Notes: generated by a model not told the origin, from the sequence alone. A stretch of DNA of 64,000 nucleotides from Thermoproteota archaeon (GCA_029258915.1 JAPDJU010000004.1:1-64000); one strand, 5' to 3'; shown: positions 8,698 through 18,072, counted from the first letter of the stretch. A program made the numbers and translations.

Positions 8698-10394
8698 ATG
8701 GACAAGTATTTTATACAATCTTTATTTTTAATTACCAGGCTTAACTGACTCATGCTCTTAAAAGGCCTAGTCTTCAAGATGTTTAAAACATCATTATGTG
8801 AGATGTTAGGAATAAGTTCTAGTAACTTTCTCTTAGCCTTATTTACATTTAAAGGATATGGTATTGCAATAGCAGATCTATGTTCATAATCAACTACTGC
8901 AAAGTTGGTAAACATGTGTAATGGTAGTTTTTCAGGAATCTTGAGTATAAGCGGATAGCTTCCTACTTGTCTAGCATAAGTGTATTCGCCAATATGTTTT
9001 TCAGTAAAAACTTCTTTCAAAACTGTTCCTTTGGGGACAAGTTTTCTTAAGAGACGGGGTTCTATTTCCTTTTTAACCTTAGCTTTAAAAGACTTAAAAT
9101 AGCGTTTATGTCTTTTAATTACCCTATCCCCAATATTCCACATTCTTGTAGCAGGGAAAACCATAACCTGTCTTATGTTTATACGTCTAATCATTAAACT
9201 ACGTTCAACAATTCTTTTTAAAAACTCAAAGTTTATCCTATAAGTTTCTTTAGTTTCACCTTTTAATCCAAAGAGCAAATTAATTCCTGGAAGTAGTTCG
9301 GGTAATCCATTATATCCTCTTTGAGCACCAATTTCATTTATTATTTCTACGGCCCTAAGGGCTTCTTCCATAGTAACCTTTAAATTGTTAAGTTTAACAA
9401 CTACAGGGTCTACAGACTCTACGCCAAAAGCTGCTACATCGCCTGGTGTATGGTATTTCACAATTACTTTAGCAACTTCTCTAGCTTCTTTAGGGTGATT
9501 AGCTACAGTTCCAGGGTTAACGTTGTCTATATGTAATGTTTTCAAGTTAGGTGCTACATTTCGTATTCCATAGAAAAGCTTTTCAATTTCTTCAGGTTTG
9601 GGTTTAGGATACTCCACGTTACCGACGCCTTCTGCTCTATATGTAAAAATGTCAGGTTGCCTGCCTAGTCTAAAGAACTTTACACCTAGACTGTATAGTT
9701 CTTCTATTTCTCTAACAATGCATTTTTGTTTTCTAAATTTAGGTAAACCGTAAAGCGGTTCGATGCAGAAAGAGCAGCCTCCAGTAATTGCTCTAGGACA
9801 TCCTCTATAGGTTTCTATTTCAGCTATCAGGTTTAACCCGTAGTTTGGATGTTGAAGAACTATTCTTGTTCCTCTTATAATGAACTCCTCTATTTCATCG
9901 TATGATCCACGTATAGCATACGGATCTACTTTATCTACGCTATTTTCAGATATTATTTCATGAACAACTATTTCAGGGTCTCCTTTTACGAGCATGTTGA
10001 AGTTTTCTTTAATCTTGGTAGGTAGTTCAGCAAGTCTTCCACCTATGGTTCCAATACCAAATTTAGCAGCAGGGCCGGTAAGAACTTTCACTGGCTTATC
10101 TATTATTTTGAACCATTCCTCTAGTTCTTTAATGGTTAAAGGTTTTCCTCCAAGATACTTCCCGGGAACAGTTACTCCGGCAATAACAACTATTATATCG
10201 TACGTGTTTGCTTCTTGGAAAAACTTGTAATCTAGAAGCCGAGCTTGGTCTACTGTTAAATACCTTATTTTAACATCTTTTCTTACAGACCATATTGCAC
10301 CTGCAATGTATCTAGGATAAACGTCAATGTATGGTGGAACACCTAGACCAGCAGGCTCGTCTGTGTATCCGTCTAGTATAAGTACCTTATTTAT
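8694..10394 (-). CDS. COG1031 radical SAM protein with C-terminal helix-hairpin-helix
   Basis: Fe-S radical SAM enzyme of the archaeal COG1031 family. The cluster motif is C-x7-C-x2-C (RGCPRAITGGCSFC). The C-terminus (NISHNDVLNILKTRPFKSMS) is a helix-hairpin-helix-like segment that suggests nucleic acid binding. The first ATG is at 10091, but clear coding sequence continues upstream to the family's usual start, VLILDGYTDEPAGLGVPPYI. Between that point and the in-frame TAG near 10414 there is no ATG, GTG or TTG. The start must be ATA at 10394, ATT at 10403 or another unusual codon, overlapping the 3' end of thiL. The coordinates given use the ATA start and are provisional. Reaction unknown in this family. 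Confidence 0.85.
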   Translation of the reverse strand: MNKVLILDGYTDEPAGLGVPPYIDVYPRYIAGAIWSVRKDVKIRYLTVDQARLLDYKFFQEANTYDIIVVIAGVTVPGKYLGGKPLTIKELEEWFKIIDKPVKVLTGPAAKFGIGTIGGRLAELPTKIKENFNMLVKGDPEIVVHEIISENSVDKVDPYAIRGSYDEIEEFIIRGTRIVLQHPNYGLNLIAEIETYRGCPRAITGGCSFCIEPLYGLPKFRKQKCIVREIEELYSLGVKFFRLGRQPDIFTYRAEGVGNVEYPKPKPEEIEKLFYGIRNVAPNLKTLHIDNVNPGTVANHPKEAREVAKVIVKYHTPGDVAAFGVESVDPVVVKLNNLKVTMEEALRAVEIINEIGAQRGYNGLPELLPGINLLFGLKGETKETYRINFEFLKRIVERSLMIRRINIRQVMVFPATRMWNIGDRVIKRHKRYFKSFKAKVKKEIEPRLLRKLVPKGTVLKEVFTEKHIGEYTYARQVGSYPLILKIPEKLPLHMFTNFAVVDYEHRSAIAIPYPLNVNKAKRKLLELIPNISHNDVLNILKTRPFKSMSQLSLVIKNKDCIKYLSI

Positions 10395-11370
10395 TCCTGA
10401 AATATTCCCAGCCTCTACCTACCTGTTTCTTCTCACCCTTAATTTCAACGTATACTGTTTTCTCAGATATTACTTCACCTAAAACATTTAGCTTGTCATA
10501 GTTTCTTTTTAGCAGAGATAGTTTTCCTTCTATTTCTTTAGCAACCACAAATACTATACTGTATTCTTCACCGCCATATAATGCTAAGTCCAAGGGGTTT
10601 AAACCATAGCTCTTAGCATACTCTACCGCTTCCTCATCTATAGGTATGTATGTTATTCTGAAGCCTATATCGTTCACTTTACTTAGTTCCCATAATGTTT
10701 CAGCAAGGCCGTCGCTAACATCTTGAGAAGAACGTATATACCTTCTTACTTCTTCAATAAATTCTAGAACTTCAAGATCTACTTTAGGCCTTTTTGTTTT
10801 TTCTAAAACTTTTCTCCATGAACCTAAATGCACTTTGTTGTAATGTGCGTGAAGAGCTACCCCGGTTAATCCATAGTTACCCCATGTTAGAACAATGTCA
10901 CCCTTTCTTACACTTTTTCTACTTTTCCGAGGAATCGGAGGTTTCTCTGATATTCCTATAGTTAATACGTCTATCCATTCATCTCGTGGTGTTTCGTTTA
11001 AATCGCCACCTAAATATGAGGCTCCATGGTATGTTGAAGAATTTTTCAGCCCTTTAACTACTCTTCGTAGCTCTTTTATGCTTCTATTTTTCCTAAAACC
11101 TATAGAGGAGGCAGTAACTATTGGTTTACCTCCTTTAGCTACAATATCACTTATAGATGCAGCTGCGGCTTTCCATCCTAAATCGTAAAGATCCATCCAA
11201 TAATACTTTGAATATTTAAAACTAAAACCATCGATATTAATGATCAAGAATTTTTCATTAAAACGAATAGAGATAGCATCATCAGGAAAGTCTAAGTAAC
11301 GTGAGCGCCCCACAATATTTCTTATCCTCATTAGCGCCTCTTTCTCACCAATATCCTTAAGCATAACCAT
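10387..11370 (-). CDS. thiL: Thiamine-monophosphate kinase (ThiL)
   Basis: 327 residues of the PurM/AIR-synthase-like fold. ThiL phosphorylates thiamine monophosphate to the cofactor thiamine diphosphate. Visible signatures are FPDDAISIRF near residue 28, SISDIVAKGGKP, YLGGDLNETP, SSQDVSDGLAETL and YGGEEYSIVF, in the family order. Its stop codon lies inside or against the start of the radical SAM gene, so the two are translationally linked. ThiL is the best match; a related AIR-synthase-like kinase is the less likely alternative. Confidence 0.88.
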   Translation of the reverse strand: MVMLKDIGEKEALMRIRNIVGRSRYLDFPDDAISIRFNEKFLIINIDGFSFKYSKYYWMDLYDLGWKAAAASISDIVAKGGKPIVTASSIGFRKNRSIKELRRVVKGLKNSSTYHGASYLGGDLNETPRDEWIDVLTIGISEKPPIPRKSRKSVRKGDIVLTWGNYGLTGVALHAHYNKVHLGSWRKVLEKTKRPKVDLEVLEFIEEVRRYIRSSQDVSDGLAETLWELSKVNDIGFRITYIPIDEEAVEYAKSYGLNPLDLALYGGEEYSIVFVVAKEIEGKLSLLKRNYDKLNVLGEVISEKTVYVEIKGEKKQVGRGWEYFRNK

Positions 11371-11412
11371 AACTTTTAAACCTCTAAACTAATACTGAAA
11401 CATCCTAGGAGA

Positions 11413-11485
11413 GCCGCCGTAGCTCAGTGGGTAGAGCGCCAGCCTCGTAAGCTGGTGGTCGCGGGTTCAAATCCCGCCGGCGGCT
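11413..11485 (+). tRNA. tRNA-Thr (CGT)
   Basis: Intronless cloverleaf: acceptor GCCGCCG/CGGCGGC, D arm GCTCAGTGGGTAGAGC, anticodon stem CCAGC/GCTGG with loop CTCGTAA, T arm GCGGG-TTCAAAT-CCCGC, discriminator T at 11485 and an encoded CCA at 11486-11488. Confidence 0.96.
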
Positions 11486-11543
11486 CCAAACTAAAAACCT
11501 ACGTTTAAAACTATTTAATCCTTCGAAACAGTTAAAGATTAAA

Positions 11544-11552
11544 CTTTATAAG
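11544..11552 (+). promoter_or_regulatory. TATA box of tRNA-Leu(GAG)
   Basis: CTTTATAAG sits about 36 bases ahead of the tRNA-Leu 5' end, in an otherwise non-coding spacer. This agrees with an archaeal box A and a short 5' leader. Confidence 0.6.
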
Positions 11553-11583
11553 AAAAAGCATCAGAATACAATTACCCGAAAAC

Positions 11584-11668
11584 GCGGGGGTGCCCGAGCT
11601 AGGACAAAGGGGTCGGGCTGAGGCCCCGATGGCGTAGGCCTGCGTGGGTTCAAATCCCACCCCCCGCA
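11584..11668 (+). tRNA. tRNA-Leu (GAG)
   Basis: Type II tRNA with a long variable arm. Acceptor GCGGGGG/CCCCCGC, anticodon stem TCGGG/CCCGA around CTGAGGC, variable arm TGGCGTAGGCCTGC, T arm GTGGG-TTCAAAT-CCCAC, discriminator A and an encoded CCA to 11671. No intron. Its variable arm is the reference that reveals the intron in tRNA-Leu(TAA) at 52.9 kb. Confidence 0.96.
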
Positions 11669-11767
11669 CCAAAGATTCAACATGTAGTTCTCCGGTTTGA
11701 ACTAACGAGAAGAAGGGTTATTGATATAAGGCTGGATAAACCTAGTTGTAATAAAGGATGCAGGCTA

Positions 11768-12430
11768 ATGGATAGAGATACTTGGATTTTCATAAGGTTT
11801 ATAATATTAGCTCTCATCTTCACAATGATAGTGTACTTTGCTCTCTCTACAGCAATTCCCGTCGGCACGCTCATTTTCTCAGTAATTCCATTTACATGGA
11901 ACTGTATTGTTAAGAAAAGATCGGCTAAATATCTAGGTTTTACCTTTAATGATTTCTTTAGGAATGCCGGGCTAAGTGTTTTTAATTGCCTTTGTTCTTA
12001 TAGGCTTTATTATAATAATTGAGCTTAATTTTCAAATTGAAAGTTCAATAAAAGATCTTATGGTTAAAAGTAGAAGTCCTGCCTTTACTTTCTTAAAGAT
12101 TTTTCCATTTCCTCAATGTGTCTTAATGTTCTTTATTTATAACCTTTTAGTTCAAGCATTCGGAGAGGAATTTTTCTTCAGAGGATTTATACTTAAGGAG
12201 TTGCTAAATAGGATAAGAGAGTATGCTGCAATCGCTATTTCTGCACTGTTTTTTGGGCGATCCATCTACCACTTCTTATCATTGTCCCGGGATTGGTCGG
12301 TGCATTTTTCGTTATTAATAGTGTCTTAGTAGGTATAATATTTGCATATATTTTTGTTAAGAGAGGAAGTCTTATTCCGTCTTGGGTAGCGCAGACAATA
12401 GCTAACACTTTTGCCTTAATATTTATCTAA
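11768..12430 (+). pseudogene. CPBP (CAAX-protease-like) membrane metalloprotease, two frameshifts
   Basis: A membrane protein with the CPBP motif EEFFFRGF (motif 1, E-E-x3-R) flanked by hydrophobic helices. The gene is readable only across three frames. The first part runs from ATG 11768 and shifts at a TTTTT run near 11970, where one T fewer would restore it. The second carries EEFFFRGF and SALFFG and shifts at GGG near 12258, where one G more would restore AIHLP. The third continues with LPLLIIVPGLVGAFFVINS to the TAA at 12428. Family members act as intramembrane proteases or in immunity; this copy should be inactive unless both shifts are sequencing errors. It is followed by two other broken genes. 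Confidence 0.8.
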
Positions 12431-12499
12431 AAACAGATACCAAGTAGCTTCTGCTAGGTCCTAAAATCGGTGAACAAGCTTACCGGCGGTTGCGAGATC

Positions 12500-12745
12500 G
12501 TTATATCAGATCTAATAAATCGACAAGGGTATATAGGCTATTGTTTGAACCGTAATTTCTGGGTCAGGGTTACATGATTGAGGCTGCAAAGGCACTGCTT
12601 AAGTTCGGATTTGAGAAACTGAATTTGCACAGGATATTTGCTATATGCGACCCTGCAAAATACAAGTTCTATGCGTGTTTTAGAGAAAATAGGTATGAGA
12701 CTTGAAGGACACCTTAAAGAACATAAATTTGTAAAGGGAAAGTAG
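12500..12745 (+). pseudogene. RimJ/RimL-type GNAT acetyltransferase remnant
   Basis: Conceptual joining of three reading frames gives a C-terminal GNAT half: GYIGYCLNRNFW, then GQGYMIEAAKALLKFGFEKL with NLHRIFAICDPA, then NTSSMRVLEKIGMRLEGHLK and EHKFVKGK before the TAG at 12743. The order and motifs (acetyl-CoA loop GQGY, asparagine/arginine-rich region, LEKIGMRLEG) are those of ribosomal-protein-alanine N-acetyltransferases. One shift is a GGG that should be GGGG near 12563, the other an AAAA that should be AAA near 12657. No intact start or N-terminal half was found, so it is truncated as well as frameshifted. Confidence 0.72.
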
Positions 12746-12847
12746 CGAGACTCATTAATACATGCCTAAACTATGAATGGAAAAGTAAAGATGCAAGAAA
12801 ACAGAAAATATAAAATATAGATGCTTTAAGGTGGCTAATGATGCCTT

Positions 12848-13669
12848 ATGTTAAGACCAATTGATATTATAACGTACTATGAGGTTTACGGGGAAGGCTA
12901 TCCACTAGTTTTTATCCATGGTGGCTGGTCAGATCATGAGATATGGAGACCTCAAATAAAGTATTTTTCTAGAAGCTATGAAGTTATCGTATATGATCTT
13001 AGAGGCTGCGGGAAAACAGGTAAGTCTTAGACTAAGAAGTATTCTTTAGAGCTACTTGCAGACGATCTTAAAGCTCTTCTTGAAGCTCTTTCCATAGAAA
13101 AACCGATTATATGCGGTAGGTCTTTAGGAGGCTTAATTGCGCAAGTCTATGCTATAAAGTATTCCAACTTAAAAGCATTAATACTGGCAAATACTTCACC
13201 TATTACACCTCTCTCATTTTCTGATAAAATTCGAATACGTCTAGAAAAACCAATAGCTCTAGCATATATTGGCATTGCTCATTTAATAGGTGTGAAAAGA
13301 TTTGTCAGCCTAGCTTTTAAGATAATTAAAATGGTTCATGAAGAGAAAAGAATTAGTGTAAAAGAGAATGTACTTAAGCATGTTCAAGAAACATTAGTTA
13401 ATTTAAGTGAGGATGAATTCTTTAAATTATTTAGCATGTTTTTAACATCAACTTCGCTAGATATTTCAGAAATTAAAGTTCCAACACTCATAATAGCGGG
13501 GGAGTTTTAACCTAAAGCTGCTTTAAAACAAGCGGAAAAAATGAAAAGAGTGTTAAGGAATTCCTCAATTACTATAATATCTAATGCAGGCCATTTCTCA
13601 AACATAGATAACCCTAAAGAATTTAATGAAGCAATAGAGAATTTTCTTAAAACTCAAATTTTACAATAA
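12848..13669 (+). pseudogene. Alpha/beta hydrolase with two in-frame stop codons
   Basis: A single reading frame of 274 codons holds a full alpha/beta hydrolase: PLVFIHGGWSDHEIW near the oxyanion strand, the nucleophile elbow CGRSLGG, the acid-strand region VPTLIIAGEF and the histidine region NAGHFSNIDNP. It is interrupted by TAG at 13028-13030 and TAA at 13508-13510. The second stop falls just where the catalytic aspartate of the GE(F)D motif is expected. A GTG restart at 13292 would make only an inactive piece. Both stops look like base substitutions, unlike the run-length changes of its neighbours. Confidence 0.85.
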
Positions 13670-13921
13670 TCTTCCCGCTTGTTTCCTCCGAACAGCATTC
13701 TAGGTTAAAAACTTTCTTATCTTCTTCTCACACCGTTAAAGCAAAGTCAGGCGTAAACTCATTATATTTTTACATGATTCCACTTTACTGAAAAATTTTA
13801 TCCCGCCTTAAATGTATGCAGTCTTTTATTTTAACCAAGTTAAATATTCTCTTTCATCTAAAAGCTAAAAATTAGACAAACTTTTTAGCTTTCTCTAAGA
13901 TGTATTGTTGAGTGAAAGTTC

Positions 13922-15103
13922 ATGATTAATGTGTGCTATAGATTCTTTAAGTACGATTCCGGGCTAGTTGAATCGTTAAGACGTGTTTATGGTAGTGATC
14001 TTGAGAAATTTTTTGAAGCAATTAGGAAACCAGGTAAAAGACTGTATGTGAGAGTTAATACCATTTTAGCAAATAGAGACTATGTAGTAGAGTCTATGGC
14101 TAAGAAGAATATTTTTGCCTTAAAAGACCCCATATTAGATGAAGCAATATATTTTAATGTTGAAGGACCCTTCGATGTACCTATGGGAAAATCCTTGGTC
14201 ATTGTTGATAAAAGAACAGCTGAAAGTGTCATTTTGGGAGCTAACGTTTATGTTCCAGGTGTTCTGAAAATTCTAGGAAAAGCTACTGTAAATGACTATG
14301 TAACTGTAGTTTCTCCCATGATGGAGCCTGTTGGGTGGGGTGTTCTTAAAATTAATCCAAGTAGTATTGGGAAATTAAAGAAAGGATTAGCTGTTGAAAT
14401 TAAGGCTTCAAGGTATAAAACTACTAAGATTAGAGAATTAGAAGAATATAAGATGGGGTTATTATATGAACAAAGCTTGCCGGCAATGATTACAAGCGTA
14501 ATTCTTGAACCTGAACCTGGCGAGACTATTGTAGATATGTGTGCTGCTCCGGGAGGTAAGACAACCCATATATATCAGCTAACAAGAGGGAGAGCTAAAT
14601 TGTATGCTTTTGACCATTCCAAGTCTAAGATAAATAAATTAAAAGAGGAAATTAGAAGGTTAAAAATGAGGAATATTACTGTTCAGAAAGCGGATTCAAG
14701 GTATTTACATGTAGACTATCCTTTCTTAAAAGGTAAGGTGGATAAAATAGTCTTAGATCCTCCATGTTCAGCTATTGGTGTTCGACCTAAGCTTTATGAT
14801 GAGAAAAAATACTCTGATATTATTAATTTTGCAGGATATCAGTTTCAGTTCTTTAAACCAGCATACGAACTACTGAAAAAGAACGGTATACTTGTTTATT
14901 CAACATGCACTGTCACACTTGAGGAAAATGAAAATCTACTTGGAAAAATTGTTGAGAAATATAGATTTGATGTTGAAAAAATATCGTTTAGGAAAATAGG
15001 TTCTCCTGGTGTTAAGGAAGAGTTTAAGAATTATGTGCTAAGGTTTCATCCCCACGTACACGATACTCCAGGCTATTTTATAGCTAAGCTTGAGAAGTTT
15101 TAA
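13922..15103 (+). CDS. NOL1/NOP2/Sun-family RNA m5C methyltransferase with internal PUA domain
   Basis: A 393-residue S-adenosylmethionine-dependent cytosine-5 methyltransferase. A short N-terminal RNA-binding part is followed by a PUA-like domain (about residues 85-165). The catalytic core then shows DMCAAPGGKTTHI (SAM loop), LDPPCSAIGVRP with one catalytic cysteine near 281, and YSTCTVTLEENE with the second near 330. The inserted PUA domain recalls human NSUN6, which acts on the tRNA acceptor end; that substrate is inferred. Overlaps the convergent nob1 gene by 20 bases. Confidence 0.9.
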   Translation: MINVCYRFFKYDSGLVESLRRVYGSDLEKFFEAIRKPGKRLYVRVNTILANRDYVVESMAKKNIFALKDPILDEAIYFNVEGPFDVPMGKSLVIVDKRTAESVILGANVYVPGVLKILGKATVNDYVTVVSPMMEPVGWGVLKINPSSIGKLKKGLAVEIKASRYKTTKIRELEEYKMGLLYEQSLPAMITSVILEPEPGETIVDMCAAPGGKTTHIYQLTRGRAKLYAFDHSKSKINKLKEEIRRLKMRNITVQKADSRYLHVDYPFLKGKVDKIVLDPPCSAIGVRPKLYDEKKYSDIINFAGYQFQFFKPAYELLKKNGILVYSTCTVTLEENENLLGKIVEKYRFDVEKISFRKIGSPGVKEEFKNYVLRFHPHVHDTPGYFIAKLEKF

Positions 15104-15599
15104 TAGGTTTCTTAGTGAGTTTATGTCCACATTTTGGGCAGTATTTCATTGTTTCGTCTTGTGCTATATAGCCGCATGCCGGGCATAGTATAATGTATTT
15201 TCTAATCTCAGTTATGCCTCTGGTTCTTATAGGTTGAAAACTTAAACCCAAACTTTTAGCTACATTCTGTACAGTGTAATCATCTGTGATTATTACTGGC
15301 TTCTTACCTTCATCTATAAGGTCTAAGGCAAGGGCTAGAATTGAAATGTCAGCTTCAGATAGGCTTGAAAATTCACCCATATCTTTTGATAGACCTATAA
15401 TCTTACGTATATTTTTCTCTGAAGGCTTTCTTATAGTAAATCTTCCTGTTATTCTTATTGTTTCAAGCACTTCCTGGTCTTTTTTATCCCTAACTTCATT
15501 TACTATTTGAGGTGTAGTGTAGAGGGGAAAGGTTAGCTGCAGAACGTACTTGGTGAATATTGCAGCAGCATCTATAACAAATACTTTGTGTTTAAACAT
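15084..15599 (-). CDS. nob1: PIN-domain rRNA-maturation endonuclease Nob1
   Basis: 171 residues: a PIN domain with VIDAAAIF (first acidic residue), NEVRD and ITDDYTVQNVA, then a zinc ribbon CPACGY...YCPKCG. Nob1 cuts the 3' end of 16S rRNA precursor during small-subunit assembly. Domain order and length match archaeal Nob1. It starts inside the last codons of the NAD kinase gene (8-base overlap), so the two are co-transcribed. Confidence 0.93.
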   Translation of the reverse strand: MFKHKVFVIDAAAIFTKYVLQLTFPLYTTPQIVNEVRDKKDQEVLETIRITGRFTIRKPSEKNIRKIIGLSKDMGEFSSLSEADISILALALDLIDEGKKPVIITDDYTVQNVAKSLGLSFQPIRTRGITEIRKYIILCPACGYIAQDETMKYCPKCGHKLTKKPIKTSQA

Positions 15600-16464
15600 A
15601 GTCTCTCCTTTTAAGCCTATTATAGTAGTCTCGTTTTAATCTGTAAAAGTGGACTTCATCCCAAAACTTAATACTTATCTTAGAGTTCTTTTCAATATTG
15701 CAGCAAAACATGCCATCACTATAAACTTCGACATCCTTATCAAGAACTTCGACATCAAGTTCTTCTTTAATGTCTAAAACTACGGATCGAACTCTTAACT
15801 GCATGGGGTTAAGAGGAGTTACAACAACTACTTTAAGGTTTTCATCTATTATTGGTCCTCCTGCACTTAAAGAGTAAGCAGTAGAACCCGCAGTAGGTGA
15901 AATTATTAGCCCATCAGCAAGCGCGTTAAACATTGTTTCTCCCGTAGATTTTTTCGATACTTTTAACCTTACTACTTTTAATCTAGGAGCCAAAATTACA
16001 TAGTCATTCAGTACAGGGGGCAAGTATTTGTCTTTAACACGCATTACTATACGAGGCTTAGCTATAACCTGTATTCTTCCTTCTGCTATTTTCTTTAAAG
16101 CCTCAAATGCCAGATTAGATTCTATTTCCATTAAGAATCCGTATCGGCCAAGTCTAATGCCTAAGACTGAAGGCGGCGTTTTATGAAAATAATGTAAGAC
16201 CCTTAGTAACGTACCATCTCCACCAATAACTATTAACATATCTGATTGATATTTTTCAAAATCCTTAACGCTAATGTAATGTATTTTCTCATTTCTTAAA
16301 CGTATTCTATTTTTCAAAGTTTCATCAATAATTACTTCTTTTACTTCATTAGTGCTGAAAATATAGCTTACTATGTTCTCAGCTAGTTCTATTGCATCTT
16401 TACGGTCTATTCTAGACGATACCAGTACCCTATTTAGCATTGCCTTCACACTAGATACATCCAT
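15592..16464 (-). CDS. nadK: NAD kinase
   Basis: 290 residues. The kinase signature VIGGDGTLLRVLHYF is near residues 75-90, followed by VLGIRLGRYGFLMEI, an ND pair in PPVLNDYVILAP and the substrate-binding DGLIISPTAGSTAYSLSAGG. It makes NADP from NAD in the cytoplasm. Lies head to head with the Trm5-like gene and leads the nadK-nob1 pair. Confidence 0.93.
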   Translation of the reverse strand: MDVSSVKAMLNRVLVSSRIDRKDAIELAENIVSYIFSTNEVKEVIIDETLKNRIRLRNEKIHYISVKDFEKYQSDMLIVIGGDGTLLRVLHYFHKTPPSVLGIRLGRYGFLMEIESNLAFEALKKIAEGRIQVIAKPRIVMRVKDKYLPPVLNDYVILAPRLKVVRLKVSKKSTGETMFNALADGLIISPTAGSTAYSLSAGGPIIDENLKVVVVTPLNPMQLRVRSVVLDIKEELDVEVLDKDVEVYSDGMFCCNIEKNSKISIKFWDEVHFYRLKRDYYNRLKRRDYV

Positions 16465-16510
16465 TTTTTACTTCCTACTACTCAAATTTATCATTTAGGG
16501 GGTAGTAGTT

Positions 16511-17566
16511 ATGGTTGAAAAGAACAAGATGAGCTGTATTGTTGTCCGTAAGTATGATGCTGAAAAAGCCATAAAGGTGCTGAGGAAACATAGATTATTA
16601 GCTACGGATTTTAAGGTAATGAGATGTAAAGATGTCGTAAAAATACCTACGATAAAGCCTTTAACAAAGAACGTAAAAATAGCATTTAATAATGAAGGTA
16701 TATTATTTAAGGAAACTATAGATTATTTTGAAAGGAAAAGCGTAGTCAAGACATATAAGGACTTAGTAAAGAACATACCTAGAGAAGCTATTGATAGGTT
16801 ACCTTCCTCTTACGATATAGTTGGCGAAGCGATACTTATCAGAATACCTGAAGAGGCTATGAATTATGCTCAAATAATAGGCGAAGCATTATTAAGGTTT
16901 CATAAAAACATCAAGGGAGTATATGCGGTTACCGGAGAAACTTATGGTGAAGAAAGACTTACCCCTTTAAAGCTTATAGCAGGTAATAGCGTCGAAAAAA
17001 CGGTTTACGTAGAGCATGGAGTAAAATTTGTTGTCAACATAGGTAAGACATACATCAATCCTTCCTTAAGCTTTGAACATTACAGAATAGGCGAAGAAGT
17101 CAGCGATGGTGAAAAGATTTTAGACATGTTTTGCGGTATTGGAGGTTTTTCGCTTACTATAGCCTGCAGAAAGAAAGCAGAAATTTATGCTGTGGATATA
17201 AATCCCTACGCTATCAGGTCGTTAATTTCAAGTTTAAAAATAAACAAGCTCAAAGGTACAATATATCCCATACTTGGAGACTCCGCCTATGTTTTTTCGA
17301 AGTTTTTCAATAAGACATTTGATAGAGTAATAATGAATTTGCCAGGGAGCACATATCGATTCTTAAAATATGCATGCAGAGTTCTAAGCGACAATGGAGG
17401 TATAATTCACTATTATAGATTCGCTGAAGCTATTAACGAAGTTATTTTCGAGTTTTTAAAACTAATAAGTAGTTTTAGGAGTGTAGTTAAAATATTAAAT
17501 ATAAGAAAGGTCATAGAAGTTTCGCCAAGGAAAAGACTTTACGTAATAGATGCATATGTTATGTAA
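16511..17566 (+). CDS. trm5: Trm5-family tRNA (guanine-N1)-methyltransferase
   Basis: 351 residues. The SAM-binding motif ILDMFCGIGGFSLTIA is near residue 203, followed by IYAVDINPYAI and the Trm5/TYW2-type motif MNLPGSTYRF. A D1-like N-terminal part and the FVVNIGKTYINPSLSFEHYR segment also fit. Trm5 makes m1G37 next to the anticodon; paralogues take part in wyosine synthesis. Which subfamily this belongs to is not decided by the visible motifs. Starts 46 bases from the divergent nadK and converges with the DUF371 gene by 8 bases. Confidence 0.88.
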   Translation: MVEKNKMSCIVVRKYDAEKAIKVLRKHRLLATDFKVMRCKDVVKIPTIKPLTKNVKIAFNNEGILFKETIDYFERKSVVKTYKDLVKNIPREAIDRLPSSYDIVGEAILIRIPEEAMNYAQIIGEALLRFHKNIKGVYAVTGETYGEERLTPLKLIAGNSVEKTVYVEHGVKFVVNIGKTYINPSLSFEHYRIGEEVSDGEKILDMFCGIGGFSLTIACRKKAEIYAVDINPYAIRSLISSLKINKLKGTIYPILGDSAYVFSKFFNKTFDRVIMNLPGSTYRFLKYACRVLSDNGGIIHYYRFAEAINEVIFEFLKLISSFRSVVKILNIRKVIEVSPRKRLYVIDAYVM

Positions 17567-18002
17567 AATGTTTAAAGCTTACAGCAATTAAAAACACATG
17601 AAGTGTTTCACCGTTTTTAAGTTTACTTATTAGTTCTCTGTTAATGTCCTTGGCAGCTTTATCAGCATTAATCATTACCGTGCTATCTGAAATATAGCTG
17701 CTTCTTCTAAACACCATTCTTAAGTTATCATTAAAAGTTAGTTCTTTAGAGCCCTTACCAACAACATAGTCGTAGACGTTATCAGCCAATAATACCGCAA
17801 GCAATGTTGAGTTTTCTTTCCTAGCTATGTTTTTAAAGAGTTCATTAAACTGTTTAGGTGACTTATTGGCTGAAACGCCGATTATACAATCTCCTTTAGG
17901 AGTAACCCGGTTCTCTTTAGTTATTTCAAAAGTTGCAGGATGTGTTGCCCTAATGTTTACGTGTCCCTTAGCTATTACATATTCTATAGCTATTTCAGCC
18001 AT
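17559..18002 (-). CDS. DUF371 family protein
   Basis: 147 residues matching the small archaeal DUF371 family: GHVNIRATHPATFEITKE, then PKGDCIIGVSANKSP. The family is conserved but uncharacterised, and the compact beta-rich sequence gives no catalytic signature. Convergent with trm5 and divergent from pcm. Confidence 0.78.
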   Translation of the reverse strand: MAEIAIEYVIAKGHVNIRATHPATFEITKENRVTPKGDCIIGVSANKSPKQFNELFKNIARKENSTLLAVLLADNVYDYVVGKGSKELTFNDNLRMVFRRSSYISDSTVMINADKAAKDINRELISKLKNGETLHVFLIAVSFKHFT

Positions 18003-18072
18003 ATCTTAATCTCCTCCTATCAGCAATAAACATTATTAGAGCAGGTGAAAATAGAACTTTATGGTCTAGAAA

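Noticed and set aside
11640-11671. Identical 3' ends of the two tRNA-Leu genes as attachment-site copies
   Set aside because: Isoacceptor leucine tRNAs naturally share these bases; both genes are complete, so no att duplication is implied.
12848-13669. Pyrrolysine or other recoding of the stop codons in the alpha/beta hydrolase
   Set aside because: One stop is TAG and the other TAA, the second at the catalytic aspartate; no pyrrolysine genes are visible. Simple decay explains it.
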